From Bacteroidales bacterium UBA4243 (GTDB lineage Bacteria; Bacteroidota; Bacteroidia; Bacteroidales; F082), in assembly GCA_002396205.1 (NCBI GenBank), contig DGXB01000089.1, positions 1 through 50,818 on the forward strand: a stretch of 50,818 nucleotides of DNA. The letters run 5' to 3'. The translations under genes were made by a program, and so were the position numbers. Shown here piece by piece: positions 1 through 9,738 of this stretch (the stretch's first letter is position 1; every line of letters starts with the position of its first letter). The notes beneath the pieces are model-generated. The model saw only the letters and a list, made by a program, of their open reading frames with translations, was not told the origin of the DNA and did no database searches.

Positions 1-398
1 AGCGGCACACCGATGTGGTTGTTCAGGTTGCCCATTGTGTGGATGAGCTTGTATTTCTTGGCTAATACTGCCGAAACCAACTCCTTGGTGGTGGTCTTGC
101 CGTTGGTGCCGGTGATGCCGATCACGGTGGCTTTCATCTGTTGGCGGTGGTATTGCGCCAATTGCTGCAAGGCTTTCAGCGTGTCGTCGACGATGAGGAT
201 GCGCTCATGCTTGGGCAGGTCGTTGCGGTCGGCGACGACGAGGCTGGCTTTGCCTTCTTCGGCCACTTGCAGTGCGAAGTCGTTGGCGTCGAAGTTCTCG
301 CCTTTGAGGGCGAAGAAAACGGCACCGTCTTCAATCTTTCGGCTGTCGGTGGAGACTTTGTATGCTTTTTGGAAATGCTGATAAATATTCTCTATCAT
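1..398 (-). CDS. murF: MurF, UDP-MurNAc-tripeptide:D-Ala-D-Ala ligase (N-terminal part)
   Basis: Reading leftwards from ATG 398-396 gives 132 codons that run off the window edge, so the C-terminal two thirds are missing. The product begins MIENIYQHFQKAYKVSTDSR, the usual Mur-ligase N-terminal substrate domain. It reaches the ATP-binding P-loop GITGTNGKTTTKE near residues 98-110, followed by NLNNHIGVP, which is typical of MurF. MurF adds D-Ala-D-Ala to the UDP-MurNAc tripeptide in the cytoplasm, the last soluble step of peptidoglycan precursor synthesis. It lies downstream of gldJ on the same strand, an arrangement I recall from other Bacteroidetes (porV-porU-gldJ-murF). A hairpin-rich 185-bp gap separates it from gldJ. 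Confidence 0.93.
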   Translation of the reverse strand, partial: MIENIYQHFQKAYKVSTDSRKIEDGAVFFALKGENFDANDFALQVAEEGKASLVVADRNDLPKHERILIVDDTLKALQQLAQYHRQQMKATVIGITGTNGKTTTKELVSAVLAKKYKLIHTMGNLNNHIGVP

Positions 399-419
399 AT
401 GGATTTCTATTTGACTACG

Positions 420-489
420 AGACGCGGGACTGTTAGACACGGGACAATCGAAAGTCTCGAAGTCTCGTGTCCCGCAGTCCCGTGTCAGT
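420..489. repeat. Hairpin-forming GC-rich repeat between gldJ and murF
   Basis: GACACGGGAC at 436-445 is the exact reverse complement of GTCCCGTGTC at 477-486. Inside the loop AGTCTCG occurs twice (454-460 and 461-467 region), and further GGGACT/AGTCCC fragments flank the arms. The segment can form a stable hairpin within the gldJ-murF gap. Its role (RNA processing, attenuation or a plain repeat) cannot be told from the sequence. Confidence 0.55.
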
Positions 490-527
490 TGTGAGGATTG
501 CTCATTTCGTTATATCTTTCAATGAAA

Positions 528-555
528 GAAGCCGCCTGACGGATCAAACGGCTTC
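528..555 (-). terminator. Possible terminator after gldJ
   Basis: GAAGCCG (528-534) pairs with CGGCTTC (549-555) around a 14-nt loop. Read on the minus strand it follows the gldJ stop by about 28 nt and is followed by a weak T-rich stretch (TTTC). The short stem and poor U-tract make this a tentative call. Confidence 0.4.
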
Positions 556-583
556 AATGCAGTCATGAAAAAGAATCTATTAT

Positions 584-2074
584 TTACTTGGCGAAGGAAC
601 TGCCCACCTTGTTCATCGCGCAACGGAAGCCGATGGTGGAGGCGGACTGGTTCTGGTTGAGGTAACGACGTGTGCCAGGACTCAGGTAGTAGGGACCGTC
701 GGCCCATGAACCGCCTTTGTACACTCTCGATTCGTCGCTGATGAGGGTCGTGCCGGGGGTGTCGTTGGTAGCGGTTTCATACATCTCCTTGGTGAACACG
801 CTTTGGTCGTCTTGCGGGTCGCTCCAACGGTTACGGATGGCCGACATGTAGTCACCGTCGTCGTAGTTGGAGTTGAAGCTCGTACGGTAGTTCTGGCGTT
901 TGGCAGCTTCTTCCTGGGGGATAGGCTCGCGGCGGATGCGACCGAGGGAGTCTTTCTGCAACAGGAAGCCTTCTTCGTCGACGGCCTTGCGGGTGAACAC
1001 GTTACCACGGAAGGGGCTATAGTCGGCCACATCTTCGAAAGTCAAGGGACGATAGACGTCTTGGCACCATTCGCTGACGTTGCCAGCCATGTTATACAGG
1101 CCGTAGTCGTTGGGCCAGTAGGAACCCACTGGGGCAGGCAGGGCGGCACCATCGTTCAGGTTGCCAGCAACACCCATATAGTCGCCAGGGCCTCTCTTGA
1201 AGTTGGCCATGAAGCTACCCATGTATCTCTTGTTATCGGTGCGCAAACCATCGCCGCTCCAAGGATATACCTTGCGTTCGCTGACGATTTCGTTGCTGGT
1301 GTTGCCCACCAAACCGACAGCGGCATATTCCCATTCGGCTTCCGTAGGCAGACGGTAGGAAGGCAACAGGATGCCATCGTCCATACGCACATTGCGCACG
1401 CCATCACCACCCTTCGAGAGGTCTTTCTTGCCGTTCTTCACCTTACCCGTGTATTGGCCGGCAAGGTAAGCGTCGGTGTTGAAGTTCTCTTCGTCTTGTT
1501 GGGTCGGGTCCCAGTCGAGCACGCCGGCTTCGACGAGCATCAACTCGTTGACGCGGTCGGTACGCCATGCGCAGTAGTCACTGGCTTGCACCCAAGTCAC
1601 ACCCACCACTGGATAGTCATTGTAGGAAGGGTGACGGAAATAAATCTCCACCATAGGCTCGTTATACGACAAACGGTCACGCCAAACCAAGGTGTCGGGC
1701 GCGGCGTTGCGAACCACTTGCGGGTAGTTCTGGCCATAAACGCGGTTCAACCAATAGATGTACTCGCGATAGTCCACGTTGCTGACCTCGGTGCGGTCCA
1801 TGAGGAAGGAGGGCACGGTGACCTTGCGGGGCGAGTTGTCCCACGAGTAGGTCAGGTTGTCGGTCGTGGCTCCCATCACGAAAGTGCCACCTTCAATGGC
1901 AATCAGGCCGGGACCAATCTCCTGGTCGTTGATTTCGGTGACTTCGAAGCCTCCGTTGTTGGCGTCGTTGTAGGCCCAACCTGTTGTGCGTGAGGATTTC
2001 TGTGAGCAGGAAACGGTGAACAATCCTGCCAAAACGATGAGGGCTAATGTTTTGAATCCTTGTTTTCTATACAT
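584..2074 (-). CDS. gldJ: GldJ-like lipoprotein of the gliding/T9SS machinery
   Basis: 496 aa. The N-terminus is a lipoprotein signal peptide with a lipobox ending in Cys23 (LFTVSCS). The rest is a formylglycine-generating-enzyme-like (SUMF1/FGE) fold: EGGTFVMG near residue 61, MDRTEVSN, RLPTEAEWEYAA, NDYGLYNMAGNVSEW, and a C-terminal VYKGGSW...GFRCAMNKVG. The phrases SSRTTGW at the N-terminus, ALPDTLVWR-like and HPSYNDYPVVGV match GldJ rather than the related GldK/PorK. FGE catalytic cysteines are not expected, because GldJ has a structural role at the outer membrane. It is divergent from the porU genes and upstream of murF, which supports the assignment. GldJ affects stability of the GldK ring component in Flavobacterium; the same role here is inferred. 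Confidence 0.88.
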   Translation of the reverse strand: MYRKQGFKTLALIVLAGLFTVSCSQKSSRTTGWAYNDANNGGFEVTEINDQEIGPGLIAIEGGTFVMGATTDNLTYSWDNSPRKVTVPSFLMDRTEVSNVDYREYIYWLNRVYGQNYPQVVRNAAPDTLVWRDRLSYNEPMVEIYFRHPSYNDYPVVGVTWVQASDYCAWRTDRVNELMLVEAGVLDWDPTQQDEENFNTDAYLAGQYTGKVKNGKKDLSKGGDGVRNVRMDDGILLPSYRLPTEAEWEYAAVGLVGNTSNEIVSERKVYPWSGDGLRTDNKRYMGSFMANFKRGPGDYMGVAGNLNDGAALPAPVGSYWPNDYGLYNMAGNVSEWCQDVYRPLTFEDVADYSPFRGNVFTRKAVDEEGFLLQKDSLGRIRREPIPQEEAAKRQNYRTSFNSNYDDGDYMSAIRNRWSDPQDDQSVFTKEMYETATNDTPGTTLISDESRVYKGGSWADGPYYLSPGTRRYLNQNQSASTIGFRCAMNKVGSSFAK

Positions 2075-2156
2075 TGTCGTTCAAATTAGTTATCTCTTTA
2101 AACTCGGTTTGGTCGTGTTTATTGTACGCTTTGTGAGTTTTTTCAAAAAAATCAGG

Positions 2157-2183
2157 CAAATGTAGTGACTTTTTTTGAATCAA
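2157..2183 (-). promoter_or_regulatory. Putative gldJ promoter
   Basis: On the minus strand TACATTTG (2164-2157) fits the Bacteroidetes -7 box TAnnTTTG. A TTG (2183-2181) lies 16 nt upstream, slightly shorter than the usual spacing. This leaves a leader of roughly 75 nt before the gldJ ATG. Confidence 0.5.
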
Positions 2184-2323
2184 AAGCCATTTCCATGAAA
2201 AAAAACTTTTTTATGTCACAAAAATTGTTTTCGGCAATAAAAAAGCCGTATTTTCGTTTCCCAATTGAGAACCTTTGCGCTTGTTGGAATGGTTTTTGTA
2301 ATGGTCTGATAATTAAGTAGTAA

Positions 2324-5300
2324 ATGAGATATATGCGTAATAAAATACATTTGGTAACTACGGTGTTTGTCTTGCTTTTGGCCTTGTTTGGCCCGTTTAC
2401 CCTTTGGGGACAACTGAAAATGGACTATCCCGTCAGTTTGCGATGGAAAGGCGTGTCGGAATGGCGCTCGTCAACCGACACCTTATTAATATTGGACTTG
2501 GAGGATGGCGACTATGAGGGCGTGATGCCGGTTTATTGCCAGTCGTTTCCCATCTTCGACGATGCAGTGAAAGTGAGTGCCAATTGTCTCAATGTGAAAA
2601 CTTTGCCGCTGTCCGTTGAAGAGATGAAGGTGGCTTGTAACTTTACCTATGGTCCTGATTTCGTGGTTGATGCCGTGCCATTGCGCTCGCGCGACGAGTC
2701 GTTGCTCTCGGTGCGCATCGTGCCTTTCCGTCAGCGGGGCGACCAATATGAAAAGCTCGTCTCGGTAACGCTTTCGGTGACTCTTGCCCCTGATTTTTCC
2801 GCACAAAGAAACACTCCAAGCTTTGCTACCCGATCGGCGATGGCCTCGGGCGATTGGTATAAGATTGCATTGCCAGAAACGGGCGTTTACAAGCTCACGG
2901 CTTCCAGCCTTTCGGAATTGGGCATCGATGTGGCCGACATCGACCCGCGCCAAATCCGTATCTATCATAATGGCGGTGGGGTGTTGCCTGAGAAGAACTC
3001 CGTTTCGCGCCCCGACGACTTGGTGGAAGTGCCCATATTCGTGGCGGGCGAGGCCGATGGCAGGTTCGACAACAGCGACTATATTTTGTTCTACGGTCGC
3101 GGTCCTGTGGTCTGGACTCCAAAGGTCGACACCTCGGCCTACGTCCACGGCCAGAACCCCTATGACGATTATGCCTATGCCTTCCTCGTCTTGGGCTTGG
3201 GACAGGGCAAGCGCATCAGCGAGGGTACTGTTCCGACGGGAAACGCCTACGCGACGGTCAACAGTTTCTTGGACCATCAGGTGCACGAGAGCGATGAGTA
3301 TAACCTGCATCGCGTGGGTCGCACCTACTATGGCGACAAGATGGACCTCACCTCGACCAAGAGCTTTGACTTCTATTTCCCCAATGTGATTACCACTCAG
3401 CCCTGCTTGGTGAAGACGGCTTTGGCGGGGCGAAATTTCCAGACGGCCAATTTCGAAGTGCTGGTCGACAATGTGAAAAAGGCCACCTATAATATAAAGG
3501 TGACTACGGCTGCGTCAGATAAGCCTTATGGTTACAATGTGGGCGGTTGGGTCAGTGCCACGTCTTCCAATGAAACTGTTCGAGTTACATTGAAACACAA
3601 TAACTTAGGCTCGGGCACTACCTCTGAGGGTTTCGTCGACTATATCATCGTCAACGCTTGGCGCCAGCTGACGTTTACGGGAGGGCAAATGCCGTTTCGC
3701 AACCCTGAGGCCAGTATCGCTTCAAGGGTTTACGAATACCGCCTTGCCAATGCGTCGCAGCAGACGCAGGTGTGGGATGTCACCAATCCTTGCGAGCCTT
3801 CGATTGTCAAGGGGCAACTCAATGGCACAACGCTGTCTTTCAAGGCTTTGGGAAATCGTGACAATGCGTTTGTGGCCCATAATGGCAGCAACTATTGCAC
3901 GGCGAAAGCCATCGGGAAGATTGAAAACCAAAACCTGCATGGCGTGCGCGACGTTGATTATCTCATCGTGACCTATGCCGATTTCATGCCGGCAGCCGAG
4001 CGTGTCAAGGCCGTGCACAACACTCTTGACCCCGATTTGAACATCTTGGTGACCACACCCGAAGTAATCTATAATGAGTTTTCGTGTGGTGCCAAAGACG
4101 TTTCTGCCATTCGAGATTTCTGCCGGATGCTTTATTTGGATAGTAGTATTGGGCACAGAATCAAGTATTTGCTGCTTTTGGGCGACTGCTCTTACGATTA
4201 CAAGAACCGCACCGGCGTTGTCGATTTCGTCCCTTCGTTCGAGACGGTGGCCTCGCTTGCCATGGATGCCGCTTTTGTGACCGACGACTTTTTTGGCTTC
4301 ATGGACGTAAACGAAGGCGGCATCGACTCTTCGCTTGCCGACATCGGAATAGGCCGTTTCCCCGTGCAAACCGTTGAGCAGGCCAACCAAATGGTCGACA
4401 AGATTGAACGCTATGTTGCGAAAGACGAAACCACCATGCAGCCTTGGCGCAACACAGTGACTTTCTTCACCGACGACGAAGGAGGCTTCGTCTCGAATGC
4501 CGACGAAATGGCGTCCTCGCTGAAGTCGCTTGGCGGCGAAGGCGTGGTGGTCGACAAGATCTATCTGGATGCCTACAAGCAGGTGAGTGCCCCTGGTGGC
4601 GAGGTCTGTCCCGAAGTGAATGCCGCCCTCAACAACCGAATGGAAAAGGGTACTTTGGTGCTCAACTATACGGGCCATGGTGGCGAAGTGCAGCTGGCCG
4701 ACGAAAAGATCCTGCAAAGGAAAGACGTCGACTCGTGGCGCAATGCCCCGATGTATCCGCTGATGATTACGGGCACCTGCGAGTTCAGCCGCTACGATGA
4801 CCATCAACGCACTTCTTTGGGCGAGTATGCCTTCCTCAACCAATATGGTGGCATGATTGCCATGTTCACCACGTCGAGGGTGACATACGGACACAATAAC
4901 CTGAGGTTCAACAAGGGCGTGTACAACAATCTGTTCCGCATCTATGGCGGCGAGCATTACCGCCTCGGCGATGTGTATCGTATGGCCAAGACAACGGGCC
5001 ACAATTATGAGAAACGCTATGTTTTCTTTGGCGACCCTGCCTTGCGTTTGGCCTATCCGAAATGGAAGGTGGAAACGCTGAGCATCAACGGGCAATATCC
5101 CGGCTACGACCTTGATTCAATCCAAATCAACGACACCACTTGGCAGACCTATCCCATTTATCGCGATACGATCAGCGCTTTGCAGCCGGTGGAGATCGTC
5201 GGGCAGGTGCTGGATACAGAAGGCCAGCTTGCCACCCAATTCAACGGGGTGGTGAGCGTGATTGTCTACGACAAGGAAGCTGAGCTGTCGACTTATGGCA

Positions 5301-6187
5301 CAGCGACAGGTGTAATCAACTTCAAGCTCCGCAATAGCGTGATCTTCAATGGAAAAACCGAAGCTAAGAATGGTAAGTTCAAGATTGATTTCGTGGTTCC
5401 GCGCGATATTTCCTATCGTTTTGGGCAGGGCTTGATTAACTATTATGCGACGGATTACGTCGAGGAGGCCAACGGCAGCTGCGATAGTTTCATCATCGGA
5501 GGATTCTACGACGAAGCCACCGACGACACCGAAGCCCCCGACATCCGCCTGTTCATCGACGACACGCTCTTCGTCAGCGGCGGCATCACGGGGCAGAACC
5601 CCTTGCTTCTGGCTTTCGTTGACGACGAAAGCGGCATCAACACAACGGGCGCGGGCATCGGACACGACATCATGGCCACACTGACAGGCCCCTCGAAGAA
5701 TGCCTATTGCCTCAACGATTATTTCGTCGGCGAACTCGGCAAGCCTGGCAAGGGCATCATCAACTTCAAGATGCAGGACTTGGCCGACGGCGATTACACC
5801 CTGACGCTCAAGGTGTGGGACATCTACAACAATTCCAGCACGGCCTCCATCGACTTCACGGTGGTCAACAATAGCGGCATGGTCATAGACAATCTCTTCA
5901 ACGCGCCCAACCCGATGACCGACGAGACCTATTTCGTGTTCGACCACAACCAAGTGGGCAACAACATGCAGGTCGACATCCACATCTTCGACATCATGGG
6001 GCGTTGGGTGACGACGCTTTCAGAGCAGGTGCAAGGCACCTCGACGCGCATCACGCCGATTCGTTGGGACGGACACAGTGCCAACGGCAGCCCGTTGCGC
6101 GACGGCGTTTATGTGTATCGCATCGTTGCCACCAACGACCAAGGCGAAACGGCCACTTTGGTCTCTAAGTTAGTTTTAAGTAAATGA
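2324..6187 (+). CDS. porU: PorU-like C25 peptidase (T9SS sortase), copy 1
   Basis: 1287 aa with an N-terminal signal peptide (MRYMRNKIHLVTTVFVLLLA, cleavage probably after LWGQ). The middle is a gingipain-type C25 caspase-fold peptidase, with catalytic His785 in NYTGHGGE and Cys819 in GTCEFSRYD, followed by FGDPALRL. The C-terminus is an FlgD-like Ig/T9SS CTD (NAPNPMTDETYF ... DGVYVYRI). PorU removes T9SS C-terminal signals and attaches cargo to A-LPS at the cell surface; its own CTD is retained. The length matches Flavobacterium PorU better than the Porphyromonas protein. The gene is divergent from gldJ and overlaps a second C25 gene by 4 nt, with porV next. A second in-frame ATG lies at 2333. 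No clear TAnnTTTG box is seen; AACCTTTG near 2270 is the nearest match. Confidence 0.9.
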   Translation: MRYMRNKIHLVTTVFVLLLALFGPFTLWGQLKMDYPVSLRWKGVSEWRSSTDTLLILDLEDGDYEGVMPVYCQSFPIFDDAVKVSANCLNVKTLPLSVEEMKVACNFTYGPDFVVDAVPLRSRDESLLSVRIVPFRQRGDQYEKLVSVTLSVTLAPDFSAQRNTPSFATRSAMASGDWYKIALPETGVYKLTASSLSELGIDVADIDPRQIRIYHNGGGVLPEKNSVSRPDDLVEVPIFVAGEADGRFDNSDYILFYGRGPVVWTPKVDTSAYVHGQNPYDDYAYAFLVLGLGQGKRISEGTVPTGNAYATVNSFLDHQVHESDEYNLHRVGRTYYGDKMDLTSTKSFDFYFPNVITTQPCLVKTALAGRNFQTANFEVLVDNVKKATYNIKVTTAASDKPYGYNVGGWVSATSSNETVRVTLKHNNLGSGTTSEGFVDYIIVNAWRQLTFTGGQMPFRNPEASIASRVYEYRLANASQQTQVWDVTNPCEPSIVKGQLNGTTLSFKALGNRDNAFVAHNGSNYCTAKAIGKIENQNLHGVRDVDYLIVTYADFMPAAERVKAVHNTLDPDLNILVTTPEVIYNEFSCGAKDVSAIRDFCRMLYLDSSIGHRIKYLLLLGDCSYDYKNRTGVVDFVPSFETVASLAMDAAFVTDDFFGFMDVNEGGIDSSLADIGIGRFPVQTVEQANQMVDKIERYVAKDETTMQPWRNTVTFFTDDEGGFVSNADEMASSLKSLGGEGVVVDKIYLDAYKQVSAPGGEVCPEVNAALNNRMEKGTLVLNYTGHGGEVQLADEKILQRKDVDSWRNAPMYPLMITGTCEFSRYDDHQRTSLGEYAFLNQYGGMIAMFTTSRVTYGHNNLRFNKGVYNNLFRIYGGEHYRLGDVYRMAKTTGHNYEKRYVFFGDPALRLAYPKWKVETLSINGQYPGYDLDSIQINDTTWQTYPIYRDTISALQPVEIVGQVLDTEGQLATQFNGVVSVIVYDKEAELSTYGTATGVINFKLRNSVIFNGKTEAKNGKFKIDFVVPRDISYRFGQGLINYYATDYVEEANGSCDSFIIGGFYDEATDDTEAPDIRLFIDDTLFVSGGITGQNPLLLAFVDDESGINTTGAGIGHDIMATLTGPSKNAYCLNDYFVGELGKPGKGIINFKMQDLADGDYTLTLKVWDIYNNSSTASIDFTVVNNSGMVIDNLFNAPNPMTDETYFVFDHNQVGNNMQVDIHIFDIMGRWVTTLSEQVQGTSTRITPIRWDGHSANGSPLRDGVYVYRIVATNDQGETATLVSKLVLSK

Positions 6188-9100
6188 CAATCAATATGAA
6201 AAAGTTTAATATATCGGTTTTGGCTGTAGCTTTTTGGGGGCTTGTTGGCACAGGACAAACCATCGCGCAAAACAACACCTATACTTCGGTGCTGAGCGAG
6301 CACACTTGGTATCGACTTGCGGTGACGCAAGAAGGTGCCCATCAGCTTGATTATGCCATGTTGCAATCCATGGGGATTGATATGAACGGACTGAACCCCA
6401 ATCAGATACGTCTTTTCGGTCGCCCGTCTGGTGCTTTGCCCGAGCTGAATTCGACGGCACGCCCCGACGACCTGACGGAGATGGCCATTTGTGTGACAGG
6501 TGCCGACGACGGGCGTTTTGATGAAGGCGACAAGGTGTTGTTCTATGGCCAGGAGCCTACACGGTGGGTCTTGGTCGACAGTGGCAACAAGACCTATCGG
6601 CGCGAGCGCAATTATTACACCGACACCACCTATTATTATCTGTGCGTCGACAGTGGTCAAGATGGTATGCGAATAGGCGAGAAGGCCACCTTGCCGGTCG
6701 AAGATGCCACAACGATCATCTCCGAGTTCCCCGATTTCTTCTGGCACGAGGAAGAATTGTTTTCGCCTTTCAACTTCGGGCAAAACTGGTTTGGCGAGAT
6801 GCTCTCTGCCGAAGACCTTACGCTTTCCATTCCTTTCGAGTTTCCCAATTTGGTGAAAACCAAGCCTTTGATCGTCAGGTCCAGCGTGTTGGGGCGCGTC
6901 ACCGATGGCAACATGTATTACGATGTTTGGGTGGCCGACAACCATGTGGCCGACCATGTGGCAATATTGAAAAAGGGCAATAACGATTATGGCAAAATCT
7001 CCCAGTTCGAGAAGCAAGTCACACTCGAGACTGACACGGCTTCGTTTCTCTTGAGCATGACGACACACCCCTCGGCTTTGCTCTATCTCGACTATGTCGA
7101 GTTTTTCGGGTGGCGGCAACTGAAGCTGACCAACGGTAATTTCCTTTTCCGCTTGATGCCGAGTCAGTTTGGAAACGAAAAGAGCGCCGTTTGGGTGCAA
7201 AACGCCAATGCCGACTATCGTCTTTGGGAGGTGACCTCGCCGTTGTATCCCGTCGTGCAAAAAGGGGTGTTGAGTGGTGGTAACCTTGTTTTTGCAACCA
7301 ACGAACATTCCGAAAAACGCTATGTGCTGTTCAAGCCGGCTTCGGCCTATGCCATAAAAGGTTGGAAGCTGTTGCCCAACCAAAACGTGCACGCCATCGC
7401 CGAGGCCGACAACCTGATCCTGACTTCCTCCGTTTTCCTCGAACAGGCACAGGCTCTTGCCGACTATCACTCCGATTTCGACGGCATGACTTGTGTGGTC
7501 GTCGACGTAGACGAGATCTACAACGAGTTCTCGGCAGGCATATGCGACCCCACGGCCATCCGCGACTTCGTGCGCATGGTATATCTTCGCAGCAGCGGAC
7601 AACTGAAATACTTGACCCTTTTTGGCCGTGCCTCGTTCGACTTCCGTAACCTTTTGGGCTACAACAAGAACTTTGTGCCGACCTACGAAACCGCCGAAAA
7701 CCCGCAATATGAGCTAAGCTTCTGCTCCGACGACTATTTTGCCTTGATGGACGACGGCGAAGGCGTCAACTGCAAAGGCCGTGTCGACATTGGCGTGGGT
7801 CGACTTCCGGTCTCGACGGTTGAGGAAGCAGAGAACATATTGAAAAAAATCCGCCATTACAACGACATTGATGCCACCTATGGCGAGTGGAAGACCAACC
7901 TCTTGCTTTTCACCGACGATGAGCAAACGAGCTATGTGAACTATGCCGAGATTTATGGCACCATGCTCGATACGGTCTGTCCCGACCTGACGCAGAAAAA
8001 GCTGTATTGCGGTGCCTATCAGAAGGTGAACACTTCGAGTGGCGCCGAGATTCCCGGTGCCCACGACGATTTGCTACGCGCCTTCGACAAGGGCTGCCTC
8101 GCAGTGCTCTACAATGGGCATGGCGGCGTTAGGGGACTGACAGGCGACAATGTGTTCACCAATGCCGACATCACCTCGCTCTCCAACTTCGACAGGATGC
8201 CGTTTGTGCATACCGCCACTTGCGAATTTACAAAATACGACAACCCGCTCCTTGTTTCGGCCGGCGAGCTGATGGTGCTCAATCCCAATGGCGGCTCGAT
8301 TGCGCTGCTCACTTCATGCAGGCCCACCATCGGCTCCACCAACCACCGCCAAACAAAAGCCCTTGTGCCTATCCTTGGCCGCCGCGACCAAGACGGGATG
8401 CCGTTGCGCTTCGGCGACATCGTGAGGCTCACCAAATCAGACAACCTCAATTTCGACAGCCAGTCGGCTGCTTCGCTCAATGTTAATATCCGGTACATCT
8501 TCTTGGGCGACCCTGTGCTTCGCTTCCCTATGCCACAAGAGTATGTCAAAGTGTTGAAAGTCAACGGAAACAGTATTGGAACTACCGATGATCTCTCGCT
8601 TCATGCCATGAGCATGGTCACGGTTGAGGGTAGGGTGGAGAAAGAGGATGGCCAGATTGATACCCGTTTCAACGGCACGGTTTGGGTGCAGTTCTACGAC
8701 CAGAAGACAAAGCTCAAGGTGCTGTTTGACGAAGACGAGTCGCGTAACGTGTATTTCCATGACGACGTACTTTATAAAGGTCAGGTCAGCGTGACGGCTG
8801 GCAAGTTCAGCCTTTCGTTCCAAGTGCCCAAGGACATCAAGTCGGGGAGCGGGGAGCCGCGTTTCAGCTTCTATGCCTTCGACACGATTCGAGGCATCGA
8901 TGCCATGGGCAAGTTCAGCGACCTCACCTTAGGAGGCACCGACCCTTCAATGATGCCCGACGACCAAGGCCCCAACATCAGTTTCTATTGGAACACGCCT
9001 GAGTTTGAAAATGGGCAGTCGGTGGATCGGCAGGGCGTGCTTTGTGCCGACCTTTACGACGCACAAGGCATTTATCATTACGACTTCAGCATTGGCCGCG

Positions 9101-9615
9101 ACATCGTATTGTCAAGCAACCACATGGCTTTCAACAGTCTTGTGCTGAACGACCACTACGAACCTGCCTTGAACGACTTCAGGCGCGGCAGGGTGACCAT
9201 CCCGCTCAGCGGATTGGAACCTGGCACCTACGAGTTCACACTGAAGGTGTGGGACACGCAAGACAATGCCTCGGAAGCCGACCTGTGGTTCGTTGTCGAC
9301 GACGACCTCTTCCTCTCGCAGGTGCGCAACTTCCCTAACCCGTTCTCCGACGAGACCCGCATCACACTCACCCATGAAGGCGAAGACGGCAATTTCGATG
9401 TCAACATCGAGATTTTCGACATCATGGGTCGCCCCGTGCAACGTCTTTTCAAGCGGGTCAGTGCTTCCAATGGCGTTATCGAGCCTGTCTTGTGGAACGG
9501 CTGCGGCTATTCCGGAAGTCCTTTGAGTTCAGGCGTTTATCTCTATCGGCTCACCTTGACCGACGAAAACGGTTACTTCCGCACCGTCAGCCAGCGCATG
9601 GTTATACAAAGATAA
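6184..9615 (+). CDS. PorU-like C25 peptidase, copy 2 (tandem paralogue)
   Basis: 1143 aa from ATG 6184, which overlaps the previous stop as ATGA; the ATG at 6196 (MKKFNISVLAVAFWG) gives a cleaner signal peptide and may be used instead. The layout repeats copy 1: N-terminal beta region, C25 peptidase with His646 (YNGHGGV) and Cys680 (TATCEFTKYD), IFLGDPVLRFP, then Ig-like domains and a T9SS-type CTD (NFPNPFSDETRI ... SSGVYLYRL). Both catalytic residues are present, so it is probably active. The acidic residue after GHGG in copy 1 is Val here. It is translationally coupled to copy 1 and lies upstream of porV. It could be the true sortase, a second sortase with different specificity, or a secreted protease. 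Confidence 0.85.
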   Translation: MTINMKKFNISVLAVAFWGLVGTGQTIAQNNTYTSVLSEHTWYRLAVTQEGAHQLDYAMLQSMGIDMNGLNPNQIRLFGRPSGALPELNSTARPDDLTEMAICVTGADDGRFDEGDKVLFYGQEPTRWVLVDSGNKTYRRERNYYTDTTYYYLCVDSGQDGMRIGEKATLPVEDATTIISEFPDFFWHEEELFSPFNFGQNWFGEMLSAEDLTLSIPFEFPNLVKTKPLIVRSSVLGRVTDGNMYYDVWVADNHVADHVAILKKGNNDYGKISQFEKQVTLETDTASFLLSMTTHPSALLYLDYVEFFGWRQLKLTNGNFLFRLMPSQFGNEKSAVWVQNANADYRLWEVTSPLYPVVQKGVLSGGNLVFATNEHSEKRYVLFKPASAYAIKGWKLLPNQNVHAIAEADNLILTSSVFLEQAQALADYHSDFDGMTCVVVDVDEIYNEFSAGICDPTAIRDFVRMVYLRSSGQLKYLTLFGRASFDFRNLLGYNKNFVPTYETAENPQYELSFCSDDYFALMDDGEGVNCKGRVDIGVGRLPVSTVEEAENILKKIRHYNDIDATYGEWKTNLLLFTDDEQTSYVNYAEIYGTMLDTVCPDLTQKKLYCGAYQKVNTSSGAEIPGAHDDLLRAFDKGCLAVLYNGHGGVRGLTGDNVFTNADITSLSNFDRMPFVHTATCEFTKYDNPLLVSAGELMVLNPNGGSIALLTSCRPTIGSTNHRQTKALVPILGRRDQDGMPLRFGDIVRLTKSDNLNFDSQSAASLNVNIRYIFLGDPVLRFPMPQEYVKVLKVNGNSIGTTDDLSLHAMSMVTVEGRVEKEDGQIDTRFNGTVWVQFYDQKTKLKVLFDEDESRNVYFHDDVLYKGQVSVTAGKFSLSFQVPKDIKSGSGEPRFSFYAFDTIRGIDAMGKFSDLTLGGTDPSMMPDDQGPNISFYWNTPEFENGQSVDRQGVLCADLYDAQGIYHYDFSIGRDIVLSSNHMAFNSLVLNDHYEPALNDFRRGRVTIPLSGLEPGTYEFTLKVWDTQDNASEADLWFVVDDDLFLSQVRNFPNPFSDETRITLTHEGEDGNFDVNIEIFDIMGRPVQRLFKRVSASNGVIEPVLWNGCGYSGSPLSSGVYLYRLTLTDENGYFRTVSQRMVIQR

Positions 9616-9707
9616 ATCCGTTGCCGTTGCCGAGCCTGCCGAAGCACCGCGTTGTTGGTTGAAAAATATTTTTCCGACACGATACAATAACCAAATCGAA
9701 TACTCGT

Positions 9708-9715
9708 TATTTTTG
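9708..9715 (+). promoter_or_regulatory. -7 box upstream of porV
   Basis: TATTTTTG fits the Bacteroidetes TAnnTTTG consensus and sits 23 nt before the porV ATG. No TTG at the usual -33 distance is obvious. It suggests that porV can be transcribed independently of the porU pair. Confidence 0.5.
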
Positions 9716-9738
9716 CAATTTTAAATCGAAATCTGAAT

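Noticed and set aside
803..1993. 396-codon plus-strand frame opposite gldJ
   Set aside because: Antisense of a well-supported lipoprotein gene; no recognisable domain, signal or ribosome-binding context.
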